Shown here: positions 1-9,600 of the stretch, piece after piece
How the letters are laid out: every line of letters starts with the position of its first letter
Numbering within the stretch: position 1 is the stretch's first letter
DNA from: an uncultured Prevotella sp.
GTDB lineage: Bacteria > Bacteroidota > Bacteroidia > Bacteroidales > Bacteroidaceae
Assembly: GCA_947302435.1 (NCBI GenBank)
Contig: CAMYVQ010000028.1
Coordinates: 1-32,316, forward strand
Reading direction: 5' to 3'
Length of the DNA: 32,316 bases
Notes under the pieces: generated by a model
The model's input: the letters and a program-made list of their open reading frames with translations, nothing else
What the model was told of the DNA's origin: nothing
Database searches by the model: none
Translations under genes and position numbers: made by a program

Positions 1-730
1 TGGCGGTATGCTGGTAGTAAGGATAGGCATCGCGGGCCTGTGTAGCCAGCCACATAATCTGGTTGGCCTCCTCTGCATTGCGGCAAATCAGTGCGCCACC
101 ACCAGAGGTTGTAATCATCTTATTACCGTTGAAGCTCAGCACGCCATATTTGCCAAAAGTACCCAGCACCTGACCGTTGAAGCGAGAGCCCATGCCTTCG
201 GCAGCGTCCTCGATAACGGGGATGTCATAACGATTGGCAATCTCCATGATGCGGTCAATCTGGTATGGCATACCATATAATGCCACAGGCACAATAGCCT
301 TTGGCTTCTTGCCCGTCTTGGCGATGCGGTCTTTGATGGCTTCTTCGAGCAGTTCGGGATCCATGTTCCATGTGTCCTTCTCTGAACCAATGAACACGGG
401 CTTAGCACCACAATAGGTAATAGGGTGTGAGCTGGCACAGAAGGTAAAACTCTGCACACAGACTTCGTCACCAGGGCCTACGCCACAGGCGAGCAGGGCA
501 AGATGCACAGCACCTGTGCCTGCTGAGAGACATACCACTTTTCTATCAAGTGGTTCGCCACCATCAGATTTGCTGTTTGCAAAGTCCGCAAGGTCTTTTT
601 CAAAGGCATTCACGTTTGGTCCCATCGGTACTACCCAATTGGTATCGAAGGCTTCCTTCACATATTTCTGTTCCCATCCCTCCTCGCTCATGTGAGCCAA
701 ACAGAGATAAATTGTTTTTCTTTCAGACAT
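1..730 (-). CDS. DegT/DnrJ/EryC1/StrS-family PLP-dependent sugar aminotransferase (3' end outside window)
   Basis: The minus strand reads continuously from ATG at 730 to the window edge, giving 243 codons of the N-terminal part. It starts MSERKTIYLCLAHMSEEGWE and contains the family signatures: a cofactor-pocket segment around SAGTGAVHLAL, the aspartate segment IPVIEDAAEGMGS, and SFNGNKMITTSGGG, whose lysine is the expected Schiff-base residue. Members transfer an amino group to a 4-keto or 3-keto nucleotide sugar for capsule, LPS or glycan synthesis in the cytoplasm. It lies 74 nt downstream of a UpxY-like factor on the same strand, which fits the opening of a surface-polysaccharide operon. 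The sugar substrate cannot be told from this fragment. The family call is firm. Confidence 0.9.
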   Translation of the reverse strand, partial: MSERKTIYLCLAHMSEEGWEQKYVKEAFDTNWVVPMGPNVNAFEKDLADFANSKSDGGEPLDRKVVCLSAGTGAVHLALLACGVGPGDEVCVQSFTFCASSHPITYCGAKPVFIGSEKDTWNMDPELLEEAIKDRIAKTGKKPKAIVPVALYGMPYQIDRIMEIANRYDIPVIEDAAEGMGSRFNGQVLGTFGKYGVLSFNGNKMITTSGGGALICRNAEEANQIMWLATQARDAYPYYQHTA

Positions 731-804
731 ATATATAAAATATCAGTTATACGCAGTTATCCATGAATAGCAGAAATGGCATTTTGACTTCTGTCCAACC
801 CGTC

Positions 805-1467
805 TTAAATCAGTTCCAGCCAGTCGGAGGGAACGAAGGCGATGGCGACGGCGCAGATGCCGTTGACCTCGACAACGACGCAGCGGCGCTTCTTGATGCG
901 GCGGATGATGCCAGTGCAACCGGCGAACTCGCCGTCGGTGATGCGGACGGCCTGGCCGGGCTTGCTGAAGAAGGCGGTGTTGTATTCGAGGTAGTTGACC
1001 TTGTCGGTATTCTTGGTGACGACACGGATGAAGTTCTCCATCTGGCGGTCAGGAACGGTGAGGATGCGGTCCTCGGCATCTTCGGAGGCGACGGCATCAG
1101 TCCAGTAGCGCATGGCCGAGAAAGCGGACTGACGCTTGAGATCGCTGATGACGACACGGGTGTCGTGGATGAAGATCAGGCCGGGGATGGCGGGGATGAG
1201 ACGGCTCTCAACATTGAAGTCCTCGCGATTGTAAACGACCTTCATGGGAAGGAAGTTCTCGATGCCCTTCTGGTCGAGGTACTTGTGAATCTGGACGACG
1301 CGGTCACCTTTGTCGTAGGCCACCCGCATGGGATACCAGAGGGGCTGCCGCAGTTTCTCCTGAAGTTGTTTAGATAGGAAGGGGACACTGCCATTTGGGA
1401 TGGCAGAGGACGGGAAAGAGCCTGAAGTGTTCTTACGCATCACAGGTGTACTGTCGTTCAGCAACAT
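805..1467 (-). CDS. UpxY-like transcription antitermination factor (NusG-family)
   Basis: The protein has a NusG N-terminal-like domain (WYPMRVAYDKGDRVVQIHKYL, then ENFLPMKVVY and PGLIFIHDT) and a C-terminal KOW-like segment (GQAVRITDGEFAGCTGIIRRI). In Bacteroidales, UpxY proteins are the first genes of capsule and exopolysaccharide operons and let polymerase read through the long leader of their own operon; a sugar aminotransferase follows here. The frame is open up to 1515, but the -7 promoter box (1492-1500) lies inside that extension. Translation must therefore start downstream, at the ATG at 1467 (MLLNDSTPV, 220 aa) or at 1440 (MRKNTSGS). I chose 1467. The family call is strong; the exact start is not. 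Confidence 0.88.
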   Translation of the reverse strand: MLLNDSTPVMRKNTSGSFPSSAIPNGSVPFLSKQLQEKLRQPLWYPMRVAYDKGDRVVQIHKYLDQKGIENFLPMKVVYNREDFNVESRLIPAIPGLIFIHDTRVVISDLKRQSAFSAMRYWTDAVASEDAEDRILTVPDRQMENFIRVVTKNTDKVNYLEYNTAFFSKPGQAVRITDGEFAGCTGIIRRIKKRRCVVVEVNGICAVAIAFVPSDWLELI

Positions 1468-1491
1468 ACGTGATTTGTCATTAAACAGGCT

Positions 1492-1500
1492 GCAAAGATA
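1492..1500 (-). promoter_or_regulatory. -7 promoter box for the UpxY-like gene
   Basis: On the minus strand this reads TATCTTTGC, a perfect match to the Bacteroidetes -7 element TAnnTTTG. No convincing -33 TTTG is found at the usual 19-21 nt distance. Its main value is that it excludes the upstream in-frame start at 1515. Confidence 0.65.
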
Positions 1501-1695
1501 CGCATTTTTTTTCACAATACATTATTTATTAATAAAAAATTCCGTTTTTGACACGATTTTAATATTATCGGTTAATGGGGTTCAAAGTGTCCACCTATTT
1601 TTTTTGTTACAAAAGATTAACAGTTGTTTTGAATTTTTAATTAGTAGAAAGCTTCATTTTTTGTAACTCTGGCTTCGCCGAAGTTACTTTTGTCT

Positions 1696-1746
1696 CGGAA
1701 AAGCTCAAATAAATTTGGCTTTTCGCTCGACTTTCCGTAACTTTGC
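1696..1746 (+). promoter_or_regulatory. Promoter with overlapping dyad upstream of the GT4 gene
   Basis: The -33 element TTTG (1714-1717), a 20-nt spacer and the -7 element TAACTTTGC (1738-1746) match the Bacteroidetes consensus. A dyad surrounds the -33 element: CGGAAAAGC (1696-1704) against GCTTTTCG (1718-1725) with one bulged base, and inside it CAAAT-AA-ATTTG (1706-1717). A second -7-like box, TACTTTTG, lies at 1685-1692. Transcription is expected to start near 1749-1751, which is the start codon itself. The dyad could be an operator. Confidence 0.7.
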
Positions 1747-1749
1747 ACC

Positions 1750-2913
1750 ATGAAAGAGTCTATTGTTGTCGGAATGGATGCCAAGCGCATCGTGCGCAAC
1801 GGCACAGGACTGGGCAGTTACGGGCGCACGCTGGCCAATGATTTGGCGACTGTTGACAGCCTCGACCTACGGCTCTATGCGCCCGACAATGGGCGCAATG
1901 ACCTGCGCCTCCAGGTACCCGAACGAGACAACCTGCACTTTTTCTTTCCACCTTCCTCCCCCCATTTTCCTTCCTTTGCCCTCAATCTTTACAAGTCCTA
2001 TTGGCGTTCGCGTGGCATCGTCAGTCAGTTGCAGCGTGACGGCGTACAGGTGTTCCATGGACTGTCGGGCGAACTGCCCGTTGGCATTCGCAAGACGGGC
2101 ATCAAGACGGTGGTGACCATCCACGACCTGATTTTCATGCGCCATCCGGAATACTACCAATGGATTGACGTTCAGATCTACAAGCACAAGTTTCGCCAGA
2201 CTCTGAAAGAGGCCGACCACATTGTGGCCATCAGCGAGTGTACGCGCCGCGACATTGCCGAACTGGGGGGCATCCCCGAAGAGCGCATCGATCTTATCTA
2301 TCAGAGTTGTGCGCCACGCTTTTCGGCTGAGAGCAGTGCGGCAGACAATGAGCGCGTGAAGACCCGCTACGAGTTGCCCGAACGCTATGTGCTCAGTGTG
2401 GGCTCTATCGAGGAACGCAAGAACATGCTGTTGGCGGTAAAGGCTCTGCATTGGCTACCCAGCGAGGTGTGCCTGATTCTCGTAGGCCGTCCCACACGCT
2501 ACACGCGCGAGATTACATCATTGTCCGCGCGCGAACATCTTTCTCATAGGGTGGCTTTCCTCCACAACGTGCCCGACGAAGACCTGCCCGCCCTCTATGC
2601 GCAGGCCGAGGCTTTCGCCTATCCCTCGCGCTACGAGGGGTTCGGCATCCCCATCATCGAGGCCATCCGCATGGGCCTGCCCGTGGTGGCTTGCACGGGT
2701 TCCTGTTTAGAAGAGGCCGGCGGTCCCGACAACCTTTATGTTTCTCCCGACGATGCTGAGGGAATGGCCGCCGCCCTGCAACGCATGCTGAAGGGCAGCG
2801 AGGGTCGTGAGGAGCGCATCCGTCGCAGTCAGGACTATATCCGCCGCTTTGAGAACACGGGGGCAGCCCATCGTTTTGCCGATCTCTATGCCGAATTGGC
2901 AGGCAAGCGATAG
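1750..2913 (+). CDS. Glycosyltransferase family 4 (GT4), GT-B fold
   Basis: This 387-aa protein has the two Rossmann-like halves of GT-B enzymes. The N-terminal half opens with a beta-strand and DAKR followed by GTGLGSYGRTL, the usual acceptor-side loop. The C-terminal half has GSIEERKN (218-225) and the E-x7-E motif EGFGIPIIE (296-304), which binds the nucleotide-sugar donor. Such enzymes transfer a hexose from UDP- or GDP-sugar to a growing glycan at the cytoplasmic face. There is no signal peptide or membrane segment. The start at 1750 is kept because the first strand needs these residues, although it falls almost on the predicted transcription start. The gene diverges from the polysaccharide locus. 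Donor and acceptor are unknown. Confidence 0.9.
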   Translation: MKESIVVGMDAKRIVRNGTGLGSYGRTLANDLATVDSLDLRLYAPDNGRNDLRLQVPERDNLHFFFPPSSPHFPSFALNLYKSYWRSRGIVSQLQRDGVQVFHGLSGELPVGIRKTGIKTVVTIHDLIFMRHPEYYQWIDVQIYKHKFRQTLKEADHIVAISECTRRDIAELGGIPEERIDLIYQSCAPRFSAESSAADNERVKTRYELPERYVLSVGSIEERKNMLLAVKALHWLPSEVCLILVGRPTRYTREITSLSAREHLSHRVAFLHNVPDEDLPALYAQAEAFAYPSRYEGFGIPIIEAIRMGLPVVACTGSCLEEAGGPDNLYVSPDDAEGMAAALQRMLKGSEGREERIRRSQDYIRRFENTGAAHRFADLYAELAGKR

Positions 2914-2968
2914 CGAGCCGCAAGGCCATTTCAGAAACATCATTTTTCCATTGAAATGAAATAAGTTT

Positions 2969-3031
2969 ACAAAGTCGTCGACTTTGTCGGACAAACTCGT
3001 CGACTTTGTAACACAAACTCGACGACTTTGT
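2969..3031. repeat. Array of three 19-nt palindromes with a 22-nt period
   Basis: Units lie at 2969-2987, 2991-3009 and 3013-3031. Each is 19 nt followed by a 3-nt spacer (cgg, aac). Unit 1, ACAAAGTCGTCGACTTTGT, is a perfect dyad around one central base. Units 2 and 3 have ACAAACTCG on the left arm, so the arms mismatch at one position. The same design occurs at 18351-18413. It sits between the GT4 gene and the promoter of the DUF3737 gene. Confidence 0.9.
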
Positions 3032-3084
3032 AACATGGTTTCATTTTGATGGTTTTCTCATTCGTCATTCAAAAAAAGAATTAT

Positions 3085-3093
3085 TAACTTTGC
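3085..3093 (+). promoter_or_regulatory. -7 promoter box for the DUF3737-MATE genes
   Basis: TAACTTTGC matches the -7 consensus and stands 24 nt before the start codon at 3118. The -33 position (TTCG, 3061-3064, 20-nt spacing) is a poor match. The three-palindrome array ends 53 nt upstream. Confidence 0.6.
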
Positions 3094-3117
3094 AAGCATA
3101 TTTAACTGCTATAAAAG

Positions 3118-3975
3118 ATGGAAATCATACGCAACCAACACTTTGAGGGGGAACGCCCCCTATTCGAAAGTCATCATCTACGACTGGAAAATGTGACAAT
3201 AGGCGATGGCGAGAGTGCCATCAAGGAGTGCTCGGACATTGAGGCCGTCGGCTGTCATCTGTGGGGGAAGTACCCCTTCTGGCATGTCCACAAGTTCACG
3301 ATCGAGAATTGCCAGTTCGATGCCGGCGCGCGTTCGGCCCTGTGGTATAGTGACCATTTGATCATGCGCAACACACGCATCGACGCGCCGAAGATGTTCC
3401 GCGAGATGCACGATCTGAAGTTGGAGAACGTGGTCATCAACGATGCCGACGAGACTTTCTGGCGTTGCAGGGACATCGAGGCCAAGAATCTGGAACTGCA
3501 CGATGGCACCTATCCCTTCATGTTCTGCGAGAACGTGCGCATCGACGGTTTGAAGAGCGATTCGAAATACGTGTTCCAGTACTGCAAGAACGTGGAACTG
3601 CGCAATGCCCGGATTGTGACGAAGGACTCGTTCTGGGAATGCGAGAACATCACCATCTACGACTCCCTGCTCGATGGCGAATACCTGGCCTGGCACACGA
3701 AGAACGTGCGCCTCGTCAACTGTCATCTGGCCGGCGAGCAGCTCCTTTGCTATGCCGACAACCTCGTGTTAGAGAACTGCACCTTCGACAAGGCCTGCGA
3801 CCGCGTGTTTGAATACAGCGATGTACAGGCCGACATCCGCGGACACATTGAGAACATCAAGAACCCCCGTTCCGGCCACGTCGTTGCCGACAGCATCGGC
3901 TCGGTGACCATCGACGAGAACGTGAAGGCGCCGAACAATTGCGTGGTCGAGGTGAGGAAGAAAAACTTCAGATGA
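3118..3975 (+). CDS. DUF3737 family protein, predicted right-handed beta-helix
   Basis: This 285-aa protein has the regular short-strand pattern of a parallel beta-helix: repeated units such as LRLENVTIGD, FTIENCQFDA, LKLENVVIND, VRLVNCHLAG and LVLENCTFDK, each about 20 residues apart, with recurrent aromatic and cysteine positions. No signal peptide is visible, so it is probably cytoplasmic. DUF3737 proteins are common in gut Bacteroidales and Firmicutes; their biochemical function is not established. The MATE exporter starts 34 nt downstream, so the two are probably co-transcribed. Family recognition comes from the N-terminal pattern (NQHFEGERPLF) and the length. Confidence 0.85.
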   Translation: MEIIRNQHFEGERPLFESHHLRLENVTIGDGESAIKECSDIEAVGCHLWGKYPFWHVHKFTIENCQFDAGARSALWYSDHLIMRNTRIDAPKMFREMHDLKLENVVINDADETFWRCRDIEAKNLELHDGTYPFMFCENVRIDGLKSDSKYVFQYCKNVELRNARIVTKDSFWECENITIYDSLLDGEYLAWHTKNVRLVNCHLAGEQLLCYADNLVLENCTFDKACDRVFEYSDVQADIRGHIENIKNPRSGHVVADSIGSVTIDENVKAPNNCVVEVRKKNFR

Positions 3976-4009
3976 ACACGGCATAGATGTCCTTTAATGT
4001 AACACAAGA

Positions 4010-5359
4010 ATGGCTGATCAGTCATTGAAACGACAGCTGCATGTGCTCACCATCCCGGTATTCATCGAGATGGCGTTGGTGATGCTGCTCGGTGCCGTCG
4101 ACACCGTCATGCTGAGTCGCTATAGCGACAACAGCGTGGCGGCGGTGGGACTCGACAACCAGCTGATCTCGCTTGTGTTCCTCGTCTATCAGTTCTTCTC
4201 GATGGGCGCGGCCATTCTCTGTGCGCAGTACATCGGGGCGGGACTGAGGAAGCGCCTTGTCCAGGTGGTGGGCATGGCATTGGTGGTGAACTTGATGCTC
4301 GGACTGACGGTCAGCATCCTGCTCTTCTTCTACGCAGAGCAACTGCTGCAATTGATGGGCTTGCGACCGGAACTGATGGGCGACGGACTGGTTTATCTGC
4401 GGCTGACGGGCGCATTGTCGTTCTTCCAGGCATTGTCGCTGACGTTCTCCGCCTCGCTGCGCAGCGCCGACAAGGTGGTCTATCCGATGGTGGTGACGGG
4501 TATCGTCAACGTGCTGAACATCGTCGGCAACTACGCACTCATCTTCGGACACTGGGGCTGTCCGCAACTTGGTGTCGAGGGTGCGGCCATAGCCACCGCC
4601 ACCAGCCGCGCCGTCGCCATGGTGCTGCTTGCTGTCATCCACTTCCGGGTGCATATTCCACGCTTCCCACTGCGCTATTTCCGACCCATCCCTTGGCAGG
4701 AGCTTCGCAACCTGCTTTACATCGGCATCCCCGCCATGAGCGAGAACATCAGCTACTGCCTCTCACAAGTGGTCATCACCTATTTCATCAACCAGATCAG
4801 CAACGAGGCACTGGCCACACGAACATACTGCCACAATATGATTATGTTCGTCTATCTCTTCTGCATCAGCATCACACAGGGGGGCGACATCCTTGTGGGA
4901 CATCTCGTAGGCCAACAGCGACATCAGGCTGCCTACGTCCTTGGCAACTACTTCTTCCGCTGGTCCATGATCATCACGCTCATCGGTTCGGCACTGCTCG
5001 CGCTGTCGGGCAAGAGCATCCTTAGTGCCTTCACCGACAACCAGGAAATCATCACCATGGGCGTATGGGTGCTCGTCGTCGACTGGTTCCTGGAAATCGG
5101 CCGCACGTCGAACATCTTTGCCGGCAGCACCCTCCGCGCCACGGGCGACACCGTCTATCCCTTTGTCGTGGGTATCATTTTCCAGTGGAGCATTGCTGTC
5201 GGGCTGAGCTACGTCATCGGCATTCCCCTTGGCTATGGCCTTGTCGGCATGTGGGTCGGCTTCGCCCTCGACGAGAACGTCCGCGGCATTATCCTTGTGC
5301 GCCGCTGGCGTTCGGGCAAGTGGAAGGGAAAAGGGTTCGTGACGGAGAGAAGTGTTTAA
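4010..5359 (+). CDS. MATE family efflux transporter
   Basis: The 449-aa, strongly hydrophobic protein has about twelve predicted membrane segments in two similar halves. The N-terminal half contains MLLGAVDTVMLSRYSDNSVAAVGL, the classic MATE helix 1-2 region, and the second half repeats the layout around GIPAMSENISYCLSQVVITYF. MATE proteins export cationic drugs, metabolites or lipid-linked compounds from the cytoplasm in exchange for Na+ or H+. The length is normal (440-460 aa). It follows the DUF3737 gene and precedes the PLP enzyme by 22 nt on the same strand, so all three may form one operon. The substrate is unknown. Confidence 0.93.
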   Translation: MADQSLKRQLHVLTIPVFIEMALVMLLGAVDTVMLSRYSDNSVAAVGLDNQLISLVFLVYQFFSMGAAILCAQYIGAGLRKRLVQVVGMALVVNLMLGLTVSILLFFYAEQLLQLMGLRPELMGDGLVYLRLTGALSFFQALSLTFSASLRSADKVVYPMVVTGIVNVLNIVGNYALIFGHWGCPQLGVEGAAIATATSRAVAMVLLAVIHFRVHIPRFPLRYFRPIPWQELRNLLYIGIPAMSENISYCLSQVVITYFINQISNEALATRTYCHNMIMFVYLFCISITQGGDILVGHLVGQQRHQAAYVLGNYFFRWSMIITLIGSALLALSGKSILSAFTDNQEIITMGVWVLVVDWFLEIGRTSNIFAGSTLRATGDTVYPFVVGIIFQWSIAVGLSYVIGIPLGYGLVGMWVGFALDENVRGIILVRRWRSGKWKGKGFVTERSV

Positions 5360-5381
5360 CTATTCCTCAAATAAAAAAACT

Positions 5382-6551
5382 ATGTCTGACAGTTTCTTTG
5401 ATCGTCTGATTGTTCGTCGTGGGACGGGCTGTGTGAAGTGGGATGAATCTGAAAATCCCGATGTCATTCCCCTGTGGGTGGCCGACATGGACTTTGCTGT
5501 GGCACCTGCCATTCAGCAGGCCATTCGCGAACGGGCTGAACATCCCGTCTTTGGATATACCCATGTACAGGACGACTACTACGAGTCTGTTGTCTCGTGG
5601 TTCCGCCGTCGCCATCATTGGGAGATCCGCCGCGAGTGGATGCTCTACACCACGGGCGTGGTGCCTGCCATGTCGGTGGTTATCAAGGCCGTCTGCATGC
5701 CGGGCGAGCGCGTGCTGTTCCTCTCGCCCGACTACAACTGCTTCTTCTCGTCGGTGCGCAACAACGGTTGCCAGTGCGGTGAGTCTGTGCTGGTATGGAA
5801 CGAGGCAAACAGCCGTTTCGAGGTCGACTGGGACGACTTTGAGGCGCAGTGTTCCGACGAGAAGACCACTCTCTTTCTGCTCTGTAATCCCCATAACCCC
5901 ACCGGTCGGGTGTGGACACGCGAAGAACTACAGCGCATGGCTGACATCTGTCACCGTCACGGGGTGCAAGTGGCCAGTGACGAGATTCACTGCGAACTCG
6001 TGATGCCTGGTCACACTTTCACCCCCATGGGTACTATCGATGACCAGGCCGTGGTGATGAACTCACCGTCGAAGTCGTTCAATATCGCCGGTCTGATGAT
6101 GGCCAACATCATCTGTCCCGATGCCGCGCTCCGCCGCCGCATCGACCGTGCCATTAATATTAATGAGGTGTGCGATGTCAACGTATTCGGTCCCGTGGCC
6201 GTGAAGGCGGCCTATAACCACGGTGAGAAGTGGCTCGATGAGCTGAACCTCTACCTATGGGAAAACTACCGTGCGTTGTGCGATTTCTTTGCCCAGCATC
6301 TCCCCTCGCTCCGCGTTATGCCCCTTGAGGGTACCTATCTCGTATGGGTGGACTGCCGCGCCCTGAACATCGATGTCGATACCCTCTGTGACCGCCTGCT
6401 CTACGAAGGCCGCATATGGGTGAACCCCGGCACCATGTATGGCTCGCAGTCGGGACAAGGCTATATCCGCATCAATATCGCCTGTCCCCGTGCTCAACTG
6501 ATGGAAGGACTGCAGCGAATGGAAAAATTCTTGAATGTCAGATACCAGTAG
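5382..6551 (+). CDS. MalY/PatB-type PLP-dependent aminotransferase / C-S lyase
   Basis: This 389-aa fold-type I PLP enzyme opens with SFFDRLIVRRGTGCVKWD and VIPLWVADMDF, characteristic of the MalY/PatB (cystathionine beta-lyase-like) subgroup. CNPHNPTGR is the cofactor-binding motif, and SPSKSFNIAG carries the Schiff-base lysine, K231. Members cleave cystathionine or other S-conjugated amino acids to a thiol, pyruvate and ammonia, or act as aminotransferases. I start at the ATG at 5382; an upstream in-frame ATG at 5352 overlaps the MATE gene end and adds residues not expected in the family. The exact substrate cannot be assigned. Confidence 0.9.
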   Translation: MSDSFFDRLIVRRGTGCVKWDESENPDVIPLWVADMDFAVAPAIQQAIRERAEHPVFGYTHVQDDYYESVVSWFRRRHHWEIRREWMLYTTGVVPAMSVVIKAVCMPGERVLFLSPDYNCFFSSVRNNGCQCGESVLVWNEANSRFEVDWDDFEAQCSDEKTTLFLLCNPHNPTGRVWTREELQRMADICHRHGVQVASDEIHCELVMPGHTFTPMGTIDDQAVVMNSPSKSFNIAGLMMANIICPDAALRRRIDRAININEVCDVNVFGPVAVKAAYNHGEKWLDELNLYLWENYRALCDFFAQHLPSLRVMPLEGTYLVWVDCRALNIDVDTLCDRLLYEGRIWVNPGTMYGSQSGQGYIRINIACPRAQLMEGLQRMEKFLNVRYQ

Positions 6552-6571
6552 GAAATGGATGGCGATGAGTT

Positions 6572-6610
6572 AAAAAGGCCGGCTTCTAAATAAGGAAGCC
6601 GACCTTTTTT
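6572..6610. terminator. Bidirectional intrinsic terminator
   Basis: A 15-bp stem (6572-6586 with 6595-6610, arms AAAAAGGCCGGCTTC and GAAGCCGACCTTTTTT, one G-U pair) has an 8-nt loop and T-runs on both strands. It lies between the convergent ends of the PLP-enzyme gene and the 2232-aa surface-protein gene and can serve both. A second small hairpin (about 6623-6643, CCACTTT / AAAGTGG) lies beside it. Confidence 0.85.
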
Positions 6611-6647
6611 GTTTACTTCTTGAGGCCACTTTCTAAAGTGGTCCCAG

Positions 6648-9600
6648 TTACTTCTTGTTCAGCACCTTGCGGCCTCCTATAATGTAGAGACCTTCGGGCA
6701 GTGAACGCAACGCCTCCTTGAGATTGGTGACATTACGGCGGAGCTGCTGGCCGCTGAGGCTGTAGATAGCCAACGGACTGTCAGCCGGTGTGGCTGTGGC
6801 GATACCAGTGGGAATCTCTGCAAACACGGCGGTATAAATGCAGTCACTTTCCACCGTGATGTTCAGCGTGGACTCTTCCGATACAACTTCGTTGTCGACC
6901 AGCCAGTGAACAAACCGATAGCCATAGTTGGCGACAGCTGTCAGCGTGAGGACATCGTGCCACTTGAAGTAAGTGGACTGTATGCCCGTGACGATGCCTT
7001 GCGTCTCGTCGCAGACGGCCTTTATTTCAAAGGTGCGCAGCGCAAAGACAGCTCTGAGCGTAGCATCTTGTTCCACGGTGTAAGTAAAGGTGGCTCCGGC
7101 ATTTTGCAGCCGCTGTCCGTTCACCGTCCAGTAGCAGAACTCATAGCCCTCGGCAGGCGTGGCCGTGAGGGTCAGCTCTCCGTAGTCATAATCACCCGTC
7201 TGCTTGTCGATGGTACCTGCCTCGGTGCCAGGATCTGCCTCAATGTCCAAATGAGCAGTGAGGTTGAGATCTTCCGTCCATTCAGCCTTGAGGTCGTTCT
7301 GACAATAACGGTGTGTGGCCTTGTCCTTGAGACGGGTGCTGCGGATCGTGAGATGGTGCAGACCCGGAATTTCGTCCATGTCGGTGATGTCGATGTCCCA
7401 TGCACTGTAGTCACCGTCGATGGCTTCGATTTTGACGTTCTTCGGATTGAGCACCTTGTCGCCAACGGTAATCTCGATGGAGGTTTTGCCCAGAGCCATC
7501 AGTTCGTTGCTGAAATAGGCTTTGATGTGAGTCACCCGTTCGCGTATGATCGCACCGTTTTCCACTACGGCACCGTTGGCTGTGTAGAGGTGGCAGGACA
7601 CGCCTCTTGTCTCCACACCGGGTTTAGGCACGTAGGTCAGCGTGTAGACGTTCTGTCCGGCCTTCAGGCTGTCGGCAAAGTGCAGCTTGTTCTCACTAAT
7701 GGTCGAGAAGTCGGCCTGCATGCTGTGGTCGGTCTGCCAGAAGTTGGCGGCACTCATCGTCTTTCCGTTATGCTCAACGCGCTGTAGCAGCATGAGACCC
7801 TGAACAGGATCGGCGATGCAGCCGTAACCCCATCCGTCCTCAGTAGCATCTACCGTAAGCGTGTAGGTGTGTGCCGAATGTTCGGTGATAGTGCTATGGT
7901 CGCTGACGTTGGCCAAGGGGTGTTCCGTGCCGTCGGCCAACATTACGTGGTCGGGGGCTGACACCTCTTTCTCTTCGTCTTCAAGTAGGAAGACATTGGC
8001 GCGTGCCATGTCGGCATTGACCATGTCGATGTCGGTCATGTCGGCGGTGGCGTTGTCAGTCTGTGTATCGCTAACGGCGCGGAACAGCTTACGCTGGCGG
8101 TTCACCGTGAGCTTGACATTGACATTGGCCCGTGCCATTACCGAGGCATTGAAGTCGGCATCGGGCTGATAGTGGCTGTCTTCGTCGCTCTGCAACATCC
8201 AGCGAGCGGCTACTGCCGTTCCGCCGTCGATGGTCTGGAGACCGAAGTCGTACAGCGATTCATTCGTTGCTGATGCGCCGAGCATGCCTACCAACAGGTT
8301 GGTGACCTGTGGATTGTTCGTGGCCGCATTGACAATCACGGGCTTGTTGCTCTTTATCTTCAATGCATTGACAGGAGCCTTGCTCTCATTGCTTACAATG
8401 ACAACGAAGTGTCCGGGAATGCTCTTTTCCTTCGTGTCGGTAGTGGTAAGGTCGTCACCGAAGAAGTTGCCCTGCATGAGATAGGTCAGCGAGATGCGAC
8501 CCAAGAGGTTCACTGTGATTCTGATTTCAGGAAGTGCCACTACAGAGGCAAGTCCTGTGGCCGTGTCGATATATGACAACCTGCCGCCGATGTAGTAGAT
8601 GTGTGAACCGTCGGCAGCGGCTTCGTCGAGCGGTGTGAGGATGAGTCGCATGCTGGCCTCGCTATTGCCCGCGAGTATCAGCTTGCCGCTCTGGCTTGCA
8701 AAGCCCTGCAATTCGGTCTGCTCGCAGGTGAACCGCTGTGTGAAGTCTGTCTCATAGTCGTCGCTGTCGTCGCTCACAGAGTGTACGAAGCGCAGGTCTT
8801 TCAGTGCTTCTGTCTGTCCGTTCACGATGCGGAGCGTGGCAGCGAAGGGCGTACCTGTGGTGATGCGGCTGATGTCGTCGAAGGTTAGCTCGACACTCGA
8901 GTTCATCGTAGGCAGGGCTACATCGGTACTGGGACCTTCGGGCATAGCCTCGTTGCCGCCGTCATCATCATCGTCATCATCTTCATCGTCGCTTTCAGGC
9001 ATTGGCTCTGTCGGATCAACGGTGGGAGGATTGTTGGTCTTGGTGCAGCCCACAAGCGACTGGTAGTAGTCGTCCTCAGAGTAGGTGCCACCTGCAATGC
9101 TAAATTCGTAATGCATCAGAATCTTGGCAATGGTGCGGCGCTTTCCTTCTTCGGGGCCCTCATATCTCACGCTCACCGTGGCATCCTCGCCGGGAGCGAT
9201 GTTGGGAATGTCGCCCACAGTGAAGCTGGCGTTAGGCACCGACGGGAACACGAATTGTATGCCAGTGGCTGTGAACGAGCCTTCGTTGCGCAGAACGATG
9301 TCGAAGTCCTGACTGCCGCATTCGAAGCCTGCTTCAGGCAGTTCTGGAACGACGATGGCCTGAGGAGCCGTGCGGTCGATGTCAATGTTGGAAATCATCT
9401 TATAGCTGCCATCGACGGGATCCTGTTCGGTGACGAAGTCGGTGAGAACGGCCTGATAGGGCAAGAAGAACGACATCTGCTGTTCGTCGCCCGGGCCGAT
9501 GACAATCATCTGGCGGATGCTCTTATGGCGCAGGGCCGACACAGTGACATAGTAGGTGCCAGTCGTCATCTGGTCGGTCATCCAATAGCCATTGCCGTCA

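Noticed and set aside
763..1377. 204-aa plus-strand ORF (Asp/Gly/Ala-rich)
   Set aside because: It is the antisense shadow of the UpxY-like gene; its repetitive acidic composition comes from reading the opposite strand.
1468..1515. Longer N-terminus for the UpxY-like protein (MKKNAYLCSLF)
   Set aside because: The consensus -7 box TATCTTTGC lies within these codons, so they cannot be in the transcript.
2969..3031. Short CRISPR-like array
   Set aside because: Spacers are only 3 nt, so the units are tandem palindromes, not repeats separating spacers.
8960..8995. Possible frameshift at the GAT/GAC-rich run
   Set aside because: The run encodes an Asp-rich linker in frame and the protein continues with normal domains on both sides.
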